Positions 28,001 through 43,000 of a DNA stretch of 60,275 bases are shown one piece after another (position 1 is the stretch's first letter; every line of letters starts with the position of its first letter). Both the position numbers and the translations under genes were made by a program. Origin of the DNA: Lingula anatina (taxonomy: Eukaryota; Brachiopoda; Lingulata; Lingulida; Lingulidae); the NCBI RefSeq assembly GCF_001039355.2, contig NW_019775769.1:138508-198782 (forward strand), written 5' to 3'. Below the pieces are notes generated by a model, which was not told the DNA's origin, ran no database searches, and saw only the letters and a list, made by a program, of their open reading frames with translations.

Positions 28001-31000
28001 ACCAATGTTGAAATGATCACCATGCAATTATCAAATAAAAAGCTTTTTCATAGGGGAGTCATTGGGTGGTAAAATACACATTTTCTATTTTCTTATTTTC
28101 TTATTAAAATTTTCACCTGCAAACTAACAAAAAGTGCAAATGTATCCTCCGTTATGCTTACTACTATATAAAAATTATATACTCCAATAAAATAAATTTT
28201 ATAAAGTTTTGTGGGGGGAGTCAAAATTTCATGGGGGAGTCACATTTTCATTATGGAAATTAGACTGGGGAGTCAGATTTTCATAATGAAAATCTGACTG
28301 GGGAGTCACATTTTGGGGGAGTCAGATTTTCATGGTACACCGGTATCTTTCATTTAGGGCGATATAGACTACCAGAACAGATTAAACCTCGTATCCGTTA
28401 ACTGGGGTGGATTCATTGACCCTCATTCTGGAGTTCAGTCATACAAGGTAGCCGTGCACGAAGAAGACCAACAACCAGTTTTTGCTCTAGTCGGAAATCG
28501 CACAGGTGAATGATATATCGTCAACATACGTGTGCTATATAGTTACTGATTTAAGACTAAATAATGTAACACCCCGCACGAAAACGGAGTAGATACTCCA
28601 GCGCAGTAGACTACTGCAATCATACTGCAAACATGCTTCAAATCTGCTTCGATTGGGGATCTAATTAGCATATTTGAAACATGCTTCTTTCATGCTGCTA
28701 ATCTACTGCATTAATGCTCCTCCTCTGTACAACCCTATGTAATTTTTGAAGTAGAATTGCAGTAGGCTATACTGCATTTCTACTGCAAATATGCTCCACA
28801 CCACTACTGCGTTAATGCTTCTTTGCTACTTCGATACTACTGCATTTTCGTGCGGGGCGGCATCGAATGGGTCCATGCATCTCAAGTCTACATCCTATTT
28901 TTTTTAAATCAAGATTAAAACATTGCCCTATTTTCTTAAGCAAAGCACAAATGAATGAGATCCATTCCCTACATTAACAAGCGAATTGTGAATACCACAA
29001 CTCGCTTCAATAAAATTTGATTTTTTGATGAGTAGATCACGGTTTGTGAAAATATTCCAGAATTCAGTATGCATTATAACCTGAAGCCAGGGGTCAGGTA
29101 TACATCCACGATCGAGGCATGCAACTATGTAGGACTATGCTCAAGAACGAACTCTGACGGCGTGATAGCTGACGTCACACCACCAATTGCAGGAATAGTC
29201 AAAACTGGGTTTGAAGGGAGTCATGCACATTATCTCGCTGAAAGGTATTAGTTAGAACATGCACATTCAGTATAAAACGACAATTGTAATATTTTCTGAC
29301 TATGATTTGGTATGTACTGTTTTGACAATAAATCTCGGGTAAACCCGATGATAGACTTCATCATAACTTTTGCTTATTTTTGCTTATATTCTAACGCCAA
29401 CAGGTCTTCGGTGTCAGTGAGATGGTTTGGTTTCCATGACGCAGAGAGTGGTATTAAACGCTACAGCTGGTGTCTTGGCACAGAACCTTACATATGTGAC
29501 ATTAAGAACATGACCAACGTTTACTCGGCATCATCTGCCATTGGTACTGGTCTACAGCTGCCAGAGGCGACCCGCCTCTATGCTACAGTTTTGGCAGAAA
29601 ATGGTGCAGGCTTAACCGCTAACAAGTCCTCGCAGTTCGTAATAATCGATACCACCCCGCCCAACAGTGTTCTTCTGCCTAAAATCGACATGCAGGAAGC
29701 TGAAGTTTCCAGGCGTAATGGCACACAGTTTGATCCGTCACAACTTAGGTGCACATGGAAGTTCACTGATGACAACAGTCCAGTGATAAGCCATCTTGTC
29801 ACAATAAACACTCACCTCGATGGCGCTGTTCCCATACCATCCGTTGAGCTCGGAGATGTCGATTATGTTCAGTTAAATTTGCCACGGAATCAGACATTAT
29901 CCGATGGGGATGTTTACACTGTGACTGTAACAGCATGTAACGCAGCAGGTTTGTGCAGGTCATCAACATCAGAACCAGTTCTTGTGGATTCATCTCCACC
30001 TTACATCGGGGGTTTCCAAGAACCTTTGACCTGGACTATAGTGGATGGAGTGTCCTCTGTGAATCTTTCTTGGACTGGATTCGCAGACCCCCATTCTGGT
30101 ATCAGTAACTACTACGTTACCATCGGGACCTCCTACAGTAACAATGATATCACAGGTGGGGCCATCGAAACCCAACACGTAATTGGAGACCTTCAGAACA
30201 TAAACATCACAACTGCCGTGAATGTTTTTCCAGAACAAATGTTGTTCCTTGCTTTGTGGGCAGAAAACGGTGCTGGACTGCGAAGTCACATTGGTAGAAT
30301 TACAGTAATGGTGGTTAGTAGCAATCCTGAGCACACTTCGGGGATTTTGGACATTGAAAAACACTCTTGCGATATTCATTACTGTAATTCAGATTGCACC
30401 TGCGCAGTGGTAGGTCGGAAATGCATATCTGCTAGAACGTTGCCTAATTGCAGGATGAGAAAGGAAAATGCAGCCGAAAACGGGTTTACAGTAGCAGATG
30501 GGATGTTGTCGGATTCTGCGTTTACGACTTCTTCAAAATGTCTTTCAGGCCATTGGTTCAAACCTAAAAACAACAGAAGAGCGATACAAAGGTTTGAGTG
30601 GAGTGTAGGTTTTTACAACTCCACAGGCGGAAACGGTATATTTGACTTGACAACAGAGCAACCATGGTTTGACATTAGTTATTTAAATGACTTTACATTT
30701 TGTCTCCCAGACGGTAGATTCCTTAACTGCAAACAAAAGTATGCTGTCTATCTACGTGCGTGGACAGACTTTAGCACATTCACTGAGTACATGTCAAATG
30801 GTGTCATGGTTGACCTAACACCGCCATCACAGCGCCGAGGAAAACACGTGATAGACTGTGGGGACCGTTGTGACGTTGACATTGAATTTTCACGAAATAT
30901 GCATACCCTTTCGGCAGACTGGACAGATGTATTTATAGACACTCAGAGTCAAATAGATCACTATGAGCTGTACATTGGAACATTTCCCGAAGGTAAGTAT

Positions 31001-34000
31001 TTTACGTGTTTTTAAAGGATTTCTGTAATAAAATAAAGTAGTACAGGGGCGTACTTGTACGTGATAGTACATTTTGAAACACTTGTAAAAATCTAGGGTT
31101 AATTAAACAATTTGTGTTTCAGGCGATGACGTCCTTGGAACACTAGACCTTGGGCTATCCACCAACTTTACTTCAGCTGACCTTGGACTTGTGGAAGGCA
31201 TCCGGTACTATACGACCATTGTGGCCTATAACAAGGTTGGTCTGTCAGCGTCTTCCACTTCAGATGGTGTAACCATCGACAATCATAAACCAATTGCTGG
31301 TAAAGTGTATAACACGGCCTTGTTTCACAACAAGCCAAGTCAGCAGTCGGCGGAAACAATTGGTGTCTCTTGGACAGGTTTTGATGACTACCATTCCGGC
31401 ATATCCCATTACGAAATAACCGTTGGTTCTTCCCCAGGTCTCGCGGACATCCATCGAATAGCTGACGTTGGGTTGATAAATATCATTAAACTGCCTAATT
31501 TGAACTTGACTCATGGCACTCATGTATGGGCGTCTGTGCGGGGTATTGACGCAGCAGGAATTGTGTCTGAATGGGTACATAGTGAGAGATTGTTCATTGA
31601 TATAACACCACCAACAAACCAAATGTGCCACTCATATGAACAAGTCATCTTCCAGGTTATAAGTTCAAATCATTCACACAAGGATGGTTACACGTTTAAA
31701 AAAGAGGAGATTATATTTACTACCATACCCTTAAACTTACCAGAGACCTTATTTTACAATGGTGGGGCGTTGGAAGTAATATTAAATCCAAATGACACGC
31801 AAACTGGACTAACTTTAACATGCGAGGACATTCAAGAATCGTTCGTCTGTAAGGATATTTCAAACACGCTGTCATGTTCAGTCTCAGTTTACAACTCTAT
31901 GAAACCATCAGCGTCATCTGTTTGCCAGTTAGAAAGGTATGGACAACCAAGCAGACTTCAGTTGGCAGCTGCTATGATTTGCAACGGCAGTTCGGGGGCA
32001 TATTCTAGCGGACCGGTACTAAGGCAGGTTGGACATTCCTCCATTGAGATAACCCATGGTATCAATGACCCTGACAGTGGTATAAAGAGACACATGGTAG
32101 GCCTTGGCACGAAAAATGGTGGGTTCCAATTGCAGCCTCTTACTGACATAGGTAAAGCCATAAGAGCAGTATTTGATGTGTTTGCAGTACATGGGACTCC
32201 AATCTTCGCTACAGTGATTTCAGAAAACAATGCCTTGTCCAGAGCTGCCTTCTTTTCTGAGTTGCTTATTCTAGATTGGACTCCACCTATCATTCATAGT
32301 GTCTACGTTTCTGTTGTTGGAACAAGAAACAAAACATCCACTTTTCAAGTTATGACTCAATGGGAAGTTTTCGACAATGAAACAGTGGTATCCGAATGCA
32401 ATTGGACAGTAGGTAAGAATTACACATGTATGTGGAATGAGTGGATATTGCGTACTTGTATTCATCATTTTTTTTATTTTTCTCCAATAGTATGGTATGT
32501 CTTTGTGTTTGATGATAATGATATAATGCCTTTCCTGTTTCCGTTTTATTTTATACAAAACAGATATCTTTTTGATGACATTACTTATATTTCTTTGTCT
32601 TTTAACGTGTCCCTTTCCAAAATTAAGATTCAGAAAACAAAGATTTGTATCTCTTGTAGGACGGTCTGAACGCGCCCGAGACTTAATACCTTGGCAACCG
32701 ACAACCGACACTAGCCACGCAGGCCCTGTTTCTGTTACCCTTAATCAAGGCGAAGAGCTGCACGTGACCATACGATGTAGCAATGTAGTCAACCTGGTGG
32801 CAGTCGCCAACGCTGAACCCGTGACTATTTTCATCAAACCACCGATTTCCGAAAATGCCAGTGTATACTCCATTCTAACTAATGACAGTCCTTTCCATGC
32901 TTTGAAGTCATACCAGTCCATTAATTCGAGCATTCATGTCTCTTGGTCTGGGTTTCAAGACTTTGTTGGCATTCAGCGGTATGTTGTTCGTGTCCTGGGG
33001 CCAGAAAACCAAACCGTTGTGAACTGGACCGATAGTGGACTACGTACAGACGTTTGCTTCGATGGTCTTTCTCTGAAAGATGGACTCTACAGCGTGGAGG
33101 TAATGGCCGAAAATTCAGCTGGTAAAGTCAGTGAACCAAAGAATACGGTTGTCTTCATTTTGGCCACGACACCCTTATTTAATGGTAAGTTATAAACATG
33201 GCAAATCATATGATAACACCTTTGTAACGTAGCTAGCTGCTGTATTAGATACTCTTATTACTATTGCATTATAAGCTAGACGGTACGGTCCAATTTTTTT
33301 TATTTTCTCGGCAATCTGTACTCGGTTTAACACTGTGTTATGATAGAAAAATGTATGACGGGTTATTTCAGGGTGGTCGTTCTATAAAACTAATCGCGGC
33401 CGTGACATTGATAGAGAGTGCTTCAGTCAGCAAAATGTGCGAAAAATTGTCATTTCAGCTTTTCTGTCAGTATTTAATTGGTAATTACGTAAATACACAG
33501 GCGACTTAAATCCCAAAATCTATGAATAAAACATCAGTTTTACTAGTAATAAGATAATCAACTTTAAAGGCTAAGGCACATACACATAATACTTTTCTCA
33601 CCTATCGCGTCAAATTTGCTATATTGGGAGTCTTTGGACGATCATATTTCTTTTTATATTGTTCTGAATAAAACGAAATTTGCCCTGTCTATTAAGGGGT
33701 TTACGTATTTCTATTTGTCATAAGGGTAACATTAGTATTTCTCCAATAAATGCTAGGCTCCAAATATTGCAAATAACAATTCTGGACCAAGCTACACTTT
33801 TTTCTTTAATAAAAAATAACGCACCTGAAGTGGTCGAGCCGTCGGCTAAATGATAAGTGAATATCTGTAGACATATGTAGACAGGCTAATTCAATATGAT
33901 CGTCCAAAGACTCACAAAATGGCGAATTTGACGCGATAGTTAGAATAGAAGACTAAGTTTCACTTATGATTGTGAAGTCTATTAGATTTAGAAGTTTCCT

Positions 34001-37000
34001 ATGTTATAACGAGTTACACCATATAATTTAAAGATGGAAAGAAATGATCGGATGGCAAAGTTTAAGTACACATGTAAAGATACACGTGGGTATAAGAAAA
34101 CTACCAAATAAAATATCTGAAATAAGTATTACACAATCAAAAATGGTTTGGGGATCCGGGATACTTATTAAAAAGACCGGTGCTTAAGGCCAATAAACGT
34201 GGGTTTCTTAGCAGTTAAGATGTAAGTCACTCATCTGCTGTTGTTGTTGTTGTTGTTGTTGTTGTTGTATCATTTCAGTTTTCATTTGAATTATTATTTA
34301 AAAGGAAAATGTTCTTAAGATGTGGATAATCTCATCAAAACAGGTTCAGGTAATTCTAAATTTTGTTTTACATTAGAATTATTATTTTATATTATCATGA
34401 AAATAATTGTTATGTTTACTCATTCCTTAAGAATGTTTTTTAATGTATTGTAGGCATCCAGCCCACAATCACATGCCAGAAGAGCAACTGCACGGTTAAC
34501 TGGCATCAATCCTTTGACGGTTTACCGAATACCCACCCTCTTCGCTTTGAAGTGTGCTTTGGTTCCAAAGAGGGTGCCTGTGATCTATTTCCTCTCACAG
34601 AGACTTTTGAAATGGCTTTAAACATACCCAGGATGCCACATGCGTTGAAGATTTACGGCTCAATAACGGCAATATCACCTTCGGGGACGTATACAACCGT
34701 TCAGGTAACCCCTTGAATCGTGCTGGAATCAACGAATCAAACTGTGCTTTGCATGTAGCTGTTATTTACATTTATATACATAACGAACGGTAATATAAGA
34801 ACCGTTTCAATGGTGTTTGATTTTTTTTAATTTTTAAGTATGATTGTTGTTCTAATTTACACACCTTATACTTGCATCAAATCATAATAATGTAAATCAA
34901 CAAAGGGAGTTATCAGACTGTGAATGTAATGTGAGGGTTTGTAACATATTTTGAAAAGTTCTCTGTTATTATCGTTATACAGTCGCATTTAAGTGTATTC
35001 AATCGGTTTATAATTTTCTTGGTATGACTGTCTCATAGAAATAAACACTGAAGTAGGTCACGAAGTGGTCGAAAGCTCGGTAAGGTACAGCTTTATTTTT
35101 GTGTAGAAATTGGAAAGTTTATTCTTATAACATATTAACAGATAACACAGATGGATTTTTATCAATATTTCATACGTACTGATGAGGATATTTGTTTGTT
35201 ATAAGCAGCGTGTATTCATAGCAGCTATTGTCGCTGTGTTGGTTTTGTTTTTGAGATTACATGTAGCTTTCAAGAACAGAGTCTATACAATTTAAATTTG
35301 ATTTTTGGTCAAGTGTTGGAAACCTTGAAATTGAAGTTGTAACCCTTTTTTCAAAATATGGTAACATGTGCATAATTGATTTAAAGACAAATTCTTGTAT
35401 AAATTATTAAGAATTTCGGTGTACAATTTGAAGCCTGCATGGGAAACATTTTCTGTATTAATATTTGGATAAATATTAGCACATGCATTCTGCTATACAT
35501 GTAGGCTATTTTTGTTTTGCGTGTTGATTTTTTGGTGATTACATTTATTTTGTGCTGCTGTACTTCTACAAGATGATGATAAAAAGTACATCTTTTCCTG
35601 GCGACCCACAGTATAACTCGGGTACATTGGAAGCAGTGATGACTTGACTTATAATATTTGTACCCTTCAAATACAGACTTGACATTTAATATGGAATATT
35701 TCAGTTTCGAAGGTATGCCTAGGTAAAAATGCATTCTTTTTTCAAAAAACTCCGATCTCATATAAGATATGTGAATGGAGAAGTGTGTAGTCAGGTGTAT
35801 CGCTTCCAATTAACTGAATACCAGGTTTGTTGCGCTGCTGCATTATGTAATATGCAGTGATTTAATTGGGTAGTGCTCCTTTGGGCAGGTCAAAGCTTGG
35901 CTTTGGCAAAGCATGGTTATGTCAAAAAAGTATCCATATGTCGGCAACTACTGCATAGAAGAATTTGAAATTTTGCATGCAAGTGGTCTGTTTTGCAGTG
36001 TGTAAAATTAGCTATGCAGTGCACTGCAAATTTGTCAATCTGTGGCAGAATGGCGCGAAAAAGTCAGAGATTGCCAGACAGATAATTGCGCCAACCGAAA
36101 CGGTCCGCACAGTTTTATAGAGTAATGACCAGACTGATGTACCTACACAGAGGCCACACCCAATGTATTGAAATCTTACCACCAGGGTACAGGACTTACT
36201 GTCTGTCGGGATATGCTGTTGCAACTAAACAAAAACCACCCAGTCCGTTCAGAATGAGGGCTAAATTGCCACCAAAACGCATTTTTCAAGGCCCTTAGCG
36301 AACACCAAACTGGTTTTAGCTGGTTAGAATACCAGACGACCTCAGGGGAACCCACTGTAAACAGCAAAACATCGTTGTGTGTTTCTCTAATGAATTGGGG
36401 ACCTTGACCGTTTCTGAGTTGAACACTGAAACCTCATGGCTTTCTTAATTAAGGTCAGAATTCACCTGTACCGCTCAACTAGTCAAAACAGAGTTTACAG
36501 ACATACAGAAGAGACCAACGACTAAGCGTGTGCCGCGTCTAAAGTGACTAAGGTCATTAACAGCGTCAGTAATTGGAGTGGATACCACATTGGTGCCAAA
36601 ACACCAATGATGGTCATCCACGAAAACCTGAACCAGATCAAATAAAGGAATAATCTGGGAACCACTTGACTATCATTTGATAGGGGGCACCTTAGGAACA
36701 ATTTTAGGTTGCACGGTGAAATAGCCAGTACACACAGAGCACTTTTAATAGCAGATTGCTTACAGAACCAAAGGAATGAGCAGCTATCTTGGTAATCAAA
36801 ACCGCCATATTTGAACCACATAGACAATATGTGGGTAGGCCATTACTCGCCGAATCAATGGCCTACATGTTCTACAAGAAAACTGGACCAAATTGGACAG
36901 ATTTTGACCGATGCCTGGAATGTTATTCCAGATTGAACTCTAAAAACCTAACCCAAGGAATGCCTTGCCACTTGAGAGCGCTGGTAGCAGACAGAAGAGG

Positions 37001-40000
37001 TCAAGCGTAACAACGACCGTTACTGTGACTAGACACTGACATGGGGGTTCTTTGTGAGGCGTGTAACTCTTTTACAGAAAATAATTTGGAAAATATGGAG
37101 ATCCAACATATCTCTTTTAATTATTGTCGTATGACATAGAATAGGCAATTTGTTTTTGTTTGCTTCTCTGGCGAATCCCATTAATGAACTGATGTCACAA
37201 TGACATCAAAGAGATAATTGAAAGTTGTTTAAACACGATTTTAATCCTTATTTTCATTTATCAGTCAGCAAAATAGGAAAAACTGATGAAAAATGATTGG
37301 GAAAAAATATTCCATATTAAATGTCAAGTCTGTATGTAATAAAACTGTGGTCCATAGTGAAATTTACGCAGAAAATATTCATTGTTATAGTCTGAATGGA
37401 GTTGAAAGCGAGCGTCATTTAACAACTTGCTGGAAATTACACGCAACGCGGGTAATTGATTGAGTTACAATCACCTTGAATTTGGCAATTAATCTGTTTT
37501 CTCGTAAACAATACGTCTTTCGTGATTTGAAGGGGTGGATTTGTTTTTATGCATAAAGATCACATAGTAGCAGAATTGATATAAAGAAATACCTGTAATT
37601 CAATTTTGTTAATTGCTTTCGCCCTCACCTTAACTTTTTATTTTGTCATCAATGTTTCACTCAAGCCCAAAATTACATGATGACGGGCATTGTGACGAAT
37701 ATATGACTCATCCAATTAATTTGCTGTAAAAACCTGTTAGCTGTCCACACATCGCAACTGGTCACCTGAAAAGGTGCCCGACTAATGTAAATAAATATTT
37801 TTGCAATGCCGTTTTATTAAACGCTGACAATTGGTTGTCCTGTGTTTATAACATTTTAAGCAAATTATGTTTTCGTTCCCAGACAAACCTGGGCAAAAAT
37901 AAGTTTATCTTATTAATAAGGTAGGTGAATCTTATCATCCACATCGAGATACATAAAGCTTAAAAAGAAAGTGGCAGATTTATCATCATTTGGAAATTAT
38001 TTAAATATTTGTGAACGATATTTCTGTCTGGAATATTCGTGGCATGGACGATGGAGAAAGAAAAGTAACCTTTTTAGATGTGAGCATGTCTCTGTCACTT
38101 ATTTGCGTGTGATTAATCATAAAAAGTAAATTTTACTTGCCCTCCCTGGTTCTGCTAAATCATCTAGATATTCGGAGACTGAGATAAGATGGTGCAGGTG
38201 AAGATTACCAGAGAAAGTACACGTCTGGTTCGTGCATTTAGGACATATGTCTTTCTGTTGGGGGATATTTTCCGTTGTTAATAATTACGAGAATAATAAT
38301 TTCATCAAACACACAGTTCGACTGCTTGTGATGTTCAATCAAAGTGTACCTGCGGTTATACCGCAATATCGAATTTTAATCACCCGGAAAATTTAAATAT
38401 TTGTAACGATATTTCATGTTCTTGGTTGCATTAAAGCAAAATGTGACGCACCTCATTAATTTGCTGTAAAAGCATGTTTACACCTCGCAACTGGTGACCT
38501 GAAAAGGTACCCGACTAATGTAAATAGTAATTTTTTTGCAATGCCATTTCATTAAACGCAAATAATTTGTTGTCATGTGTTTATATCATTTTAGGCAAAT
38601 GGTGTTTTTGTTCTCGTAGCCTTTCAGTATGGACACACAGTAGCCCTCTTAGTCTGTATAAATAGCGTCTCGGTACAAGCCCCGTCAAATGAATTGGCTC
38701 ACTATTAAATAAGTATATATGCGTGGTTCCCAGACAAACTTCGGTAAAAATAAGGTTATCTTTTGAATAAGGAAGGTGAATGTTATCATCCACATCGAGA
38801 TACATAAAGCTTAAAAAGAAACACGTCGCCAGAAAGTGACACATTTATCACCATTCGGAAATTATTTAAATATTTGTAAAGATATTTTTGTCTGGAATAT
38901 TTGTGGCATGGACGATAGAGAGAGAACAGAAATCTTTTTAGCACGTGCACTGTCACTTATTTGCGTGTGACTTATCAGAAAAGTAAATTTTACTTGCCCT
39001 CCCTGGTCCTGTTAAAACATCTAGACGAGATAGTTGGCAAATTAATAGACTGAGATAAGCAGGTGTGGATGAAGATTACCAGAGAAAGTAAACATGTCTG
39101 TTTCGTGTGAAAGAAGGTTTGTTCATCAGCCTTTCCAATTATGGAACATATACTGTCACGGTTGTGTTAGAGACGCAAGCGAAGACACTCTAAATGTAAA
39201 AGTTTTATAATACAAATTGTCCGTACACGTTATTTGCATTTAATAATCTATTACCGCCTACTACCGCCACACAAAAATAAATCATAACCAAGAGAAATAC
39301 AAGTGTGACATTTTGAGGTTACGTATTTGACCAGGTAAAAGATGAAGTTCTATTTGACACAATAAAATTATACGTGCACCGGCCCAAAATGCAAAAATTC
39401 ATGTTGAGAATAATTTCAATAATCGTATCCTGTTATATTCCAGTTTTTCAACTTCAAATAGGCTGTCAGTATTTCTACATTTGTTATTCCTTCTATGAGA
39501 TACAAACACTTCCCTCTCTTAGCAACGCAGCAAGTAGTTCACAATCAGTTCGATATTCTTCCGCGTTTACATGAAAGCCTATGTCGTTATTTCGGCCTCT
39601 ACCCTGAAAGCCCATCAAACATGGCGCTGTCACTGCAGCACCTTGCATATGTTGCATGCTTGTTGTATTCCTCAACCGGTGATTTCATTCTAAATGGCAG
39701 AGACTTTACGCATAACGTAGACTTAGAGCATGATGTGACTGGAGAGAAACTGCAAGTGAAAAGTTATGGACGCCTGGCAAATATCATTACTCTGGATGAT
39801 ACTGAGGGGGTTAAGGTAATATCATACATACTGTATGTACTTATATTATATGAAGTTTCCTGACAATATAAAATAACATATTTTAAACAATTTAATTTGT
39901 TTATTTAATAACATAATGTTGATGAATATATAAAATGCATTGCACCTGGCACTGCCTTCAGTATTATCGTACACAGCTTTAAATTCATTAAACCATTATG

Positions 40001-43000
40001 CGCTGGCAACTGCATTTTAATGGAAAACAAGGTGATAGTTCACATTGTTTTCAGTGAAATATGAAACAACTGTTCAATGTTATCGTATGATTGACAGGAC
40101 GCAGGCTGTCGCAATAAATACTCTTCCTGTCTTGTGTTTCAGCGCGTTCTGTGCAAGGGCCTGAGCATCCTAGTAATCGTAAATCACACCAGCCTGGCGT
40201 CCACGTGGTCTCCTGGTGACATTGTGATGGGTAGCAGTAAGTGGGGGTGTTATCTTAGCCCACCTCCACACAGCGTTGCAGGGATACACCGTAAAATAGA
40301 CAGCATAAAGATCCGGTCCGAGAAAAAAGTAGAACTATCAACATCTGTTGCAAAGTATGTGTAAAACACTTGCTGACGCCATAATTGACAACAAATCATT
40401 AATGAAGTGAAACAAATCTATCAGTTTTTTCAGGAACTATCTCTTTCTTAACTCTATAGAATTCCTTTAAAAAAGCACATGTTTCTAGATGTCATGAAAT
40501 TGCGCAAATTTTATCACGATAAAATGTATGCTTAAAAAAATGAAGGCCAATTTTTTAGTTTTGTAGATATGTTTGAACATGCGAAGATATTCTATCGGCA
40601 CGAGCCTGGAAAAGTGACAAATGACTCACACCATCGCCAGAAGAGGGCAGGGTTTCTGAAGGACTTGCTGACAAAAAAGTTAACACCAATCCATTGGAGT
40701 GTTAACGAAAGAGGTGTAGGGAGTAACTTTAATTATGACCCGTCATCAGGAAGGGCTGGTGGGCAATTTAAAGCCAAAATAAGCCGTGAAAAAGACTTAT
40801 CCTTTGAAAGCGGAAGCACGGTTCTTACTCACGAGCGATCGCGTGAATCCCCCGGGAGGAACTGGCATATGAATGGTGAAGTTGCAACTGAACTTAACTG
40901 TATATCTTGTTATGCCTATTTCCACAGTTCGTTTACTTTGTAAGTATTGTTTCTTTTTAAGAATAAACGCTCCTTATGATGAATGTGAAAACAGTTATTG
41001 GAACATTTTTGTTACTGTTTCGAAAGGATCCCTTTGTCAGAATTAATGAGGTATATTAAATGAGAAAAAAGATTAACTTTCGGTGGGGGAGGGGGTTATA
41101 TAATTATCTCTATAACTGTTTTTATTTCGAAAGATTAAAAAACGCAAAGAGGTGGGTGCGGTAGGTTGAATGAGTACTGGTTTATGTCACAATGTTTGTA
41201 GCAATCCGATGCGATTTTGAACTGCAATGTAAGGGAACACATTCATGACAGTACGTAGTATATGCAGGTTTGCGAAATGCAATTAATTTTTTGCCAGTGA
41301 ACTGGAAATTGGTATGGACCCTGCGACCAAAAGAGGCCGTTTGAAACATTATTTGCTTCAGGCAAGTAATATCCAATATTAGGAAAATCCGGTTATTCTG
41401 TGCGATTTTCATGATCATTTATGAAACATTGTGTAATAACTTGTTTCTAAGCACAAGATCAATTACTGAAACATATAACTAACTTTTAATAAGTAATTGC
41501 ACTACTGACAATTAATAAAACAATACATTTACTCATTTTGATCTATTCAGACAAGATTTATGGCGCATTAGGATAGAATAATGCTAGGGATTTCGTCAAA
41601 CCATTGTACTGAAACATCCAGCTAGCCTATAAGTTTTGTTCTTTTAGTTTGACGCGGAGGCTAAGGTCAACTATGAGATGGAATTCAAGGTTACTGGTGA
41701 ATTTTCTGCGGACCTAGAAATGTTACTGTGGAAGGGGAAACCCATTCCTGTCATCTCTTTCCCTCTCATACCTCTCCCTCTTGGTGCAACGATAAAACTG
41801 GACGTGTCTGTGAATGCAGCGTTGTGGTTTGAAGCTAATTTTGAAGCAAGCTCCGAATTTTCGTCGACGTTTGGCTTTACGTCACTAGCGAAATACACAC
41901 TTAGTAAGTGCACTCATTAATTTTATTATATATCACACTCCCTTTCTATCACAAAACATTTTTACAGCCATAACTATTCAATGATATGTGGATGTTTGAT
42001 TGGATGCATGCGTTTTTCGTGGCAACTGCTGCAGATGCAATAGCCTCAACTGGACTGTTCTCTTTAAATATAACAATACCACATAATGTATTTTTGTATG
42101 CAACTATTGTATTGATAAGGGGTCCAAGTAGGCGTGATGGTTTGGAAGCTCTTAAACCAAGGTCACAAAGTTGCTATTTCACCCGAGGTGCTATTTCACC
42201 CGCTGGCCAAGTATTATAAATCATTTGGAGTGTTGGATGGAAAAGCCTGCCACTAGAATGTGATGTGGTTATCCAAATTTTGTTAGATTTTTTTCTCGAC
42301 AGATGCATCCTCCGCATTGAAACAAATGTATGTAAAATTACATAAATGCTAGTATAATATCGGCGTGATCTGTATGATGTGGCAGAGACAAGACGCATGT
42401 ACCAAAATTTATACGAAGGCAATATTATATTATATTATATTATATTATATTATATTATATTATATTATATTATAGTGAGCATTATTTTCCATTTTTATAT
42501 ACTTTCAGCACATTCAAAGGAAAGGGGCTTGGACTCCACTACAGAGTTAAGACCCTTTACGCCGCTTCAATCTACCATTAACTTAAATGGAGATGCAGAG
42601 GGGTATATGTCTATTTACCCAAAGGTATCCCAATTCTGTGTCTTGATTGTCATGAAAATATTTTATAAATGGGATATTGTGTCCTTCGTTGCCTTTGTGC
42701 GCTTTCAAATTTGAGTGGCACTAATTAATATCTACAGCAGTACAGTTTAATGTTTAAATAGAATGAATTATATAAATATGGACATCGACAGATTTGAACT
42801 TAAATTATATGGTTTTGATTTAAAGCCGCTTCGTGTATGCATAAATGGGATATTTGAATAAACCATCCATTATAAACATATTTTTCAAATGTTCATTACG
42901 TGTAAGTTGCTGTAGTGTAATTTAGTTTTACGCAGGTGTTAGGACTACTTGAGAGCCTTTCAAATAATTTAATATTTTGCAATGTTTTTAATAAAGTTTG

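Noticed and set aside
35381-35809. 142-codon open frame on the minus strand in the 4.8-kb intron
   Set aside because: Low-complexity AT-rich composition, no recognisable motif and no supporting splice context; probably chance.
36000-37010. Several short open frames suggesting another transposase
   Set aside because: No DDE motif, no terminal repeats and no consistent frame could be found.
39621-39815. Signal peptide (MALSLQHLAYVACLLY) as the start of a separate gene
   Set aside because: The frame is open upstream to an in-phase acceptor at 39462 that joins the preceding exon, so an internal hydrophobic segment is more likely; kept only as an alternative.
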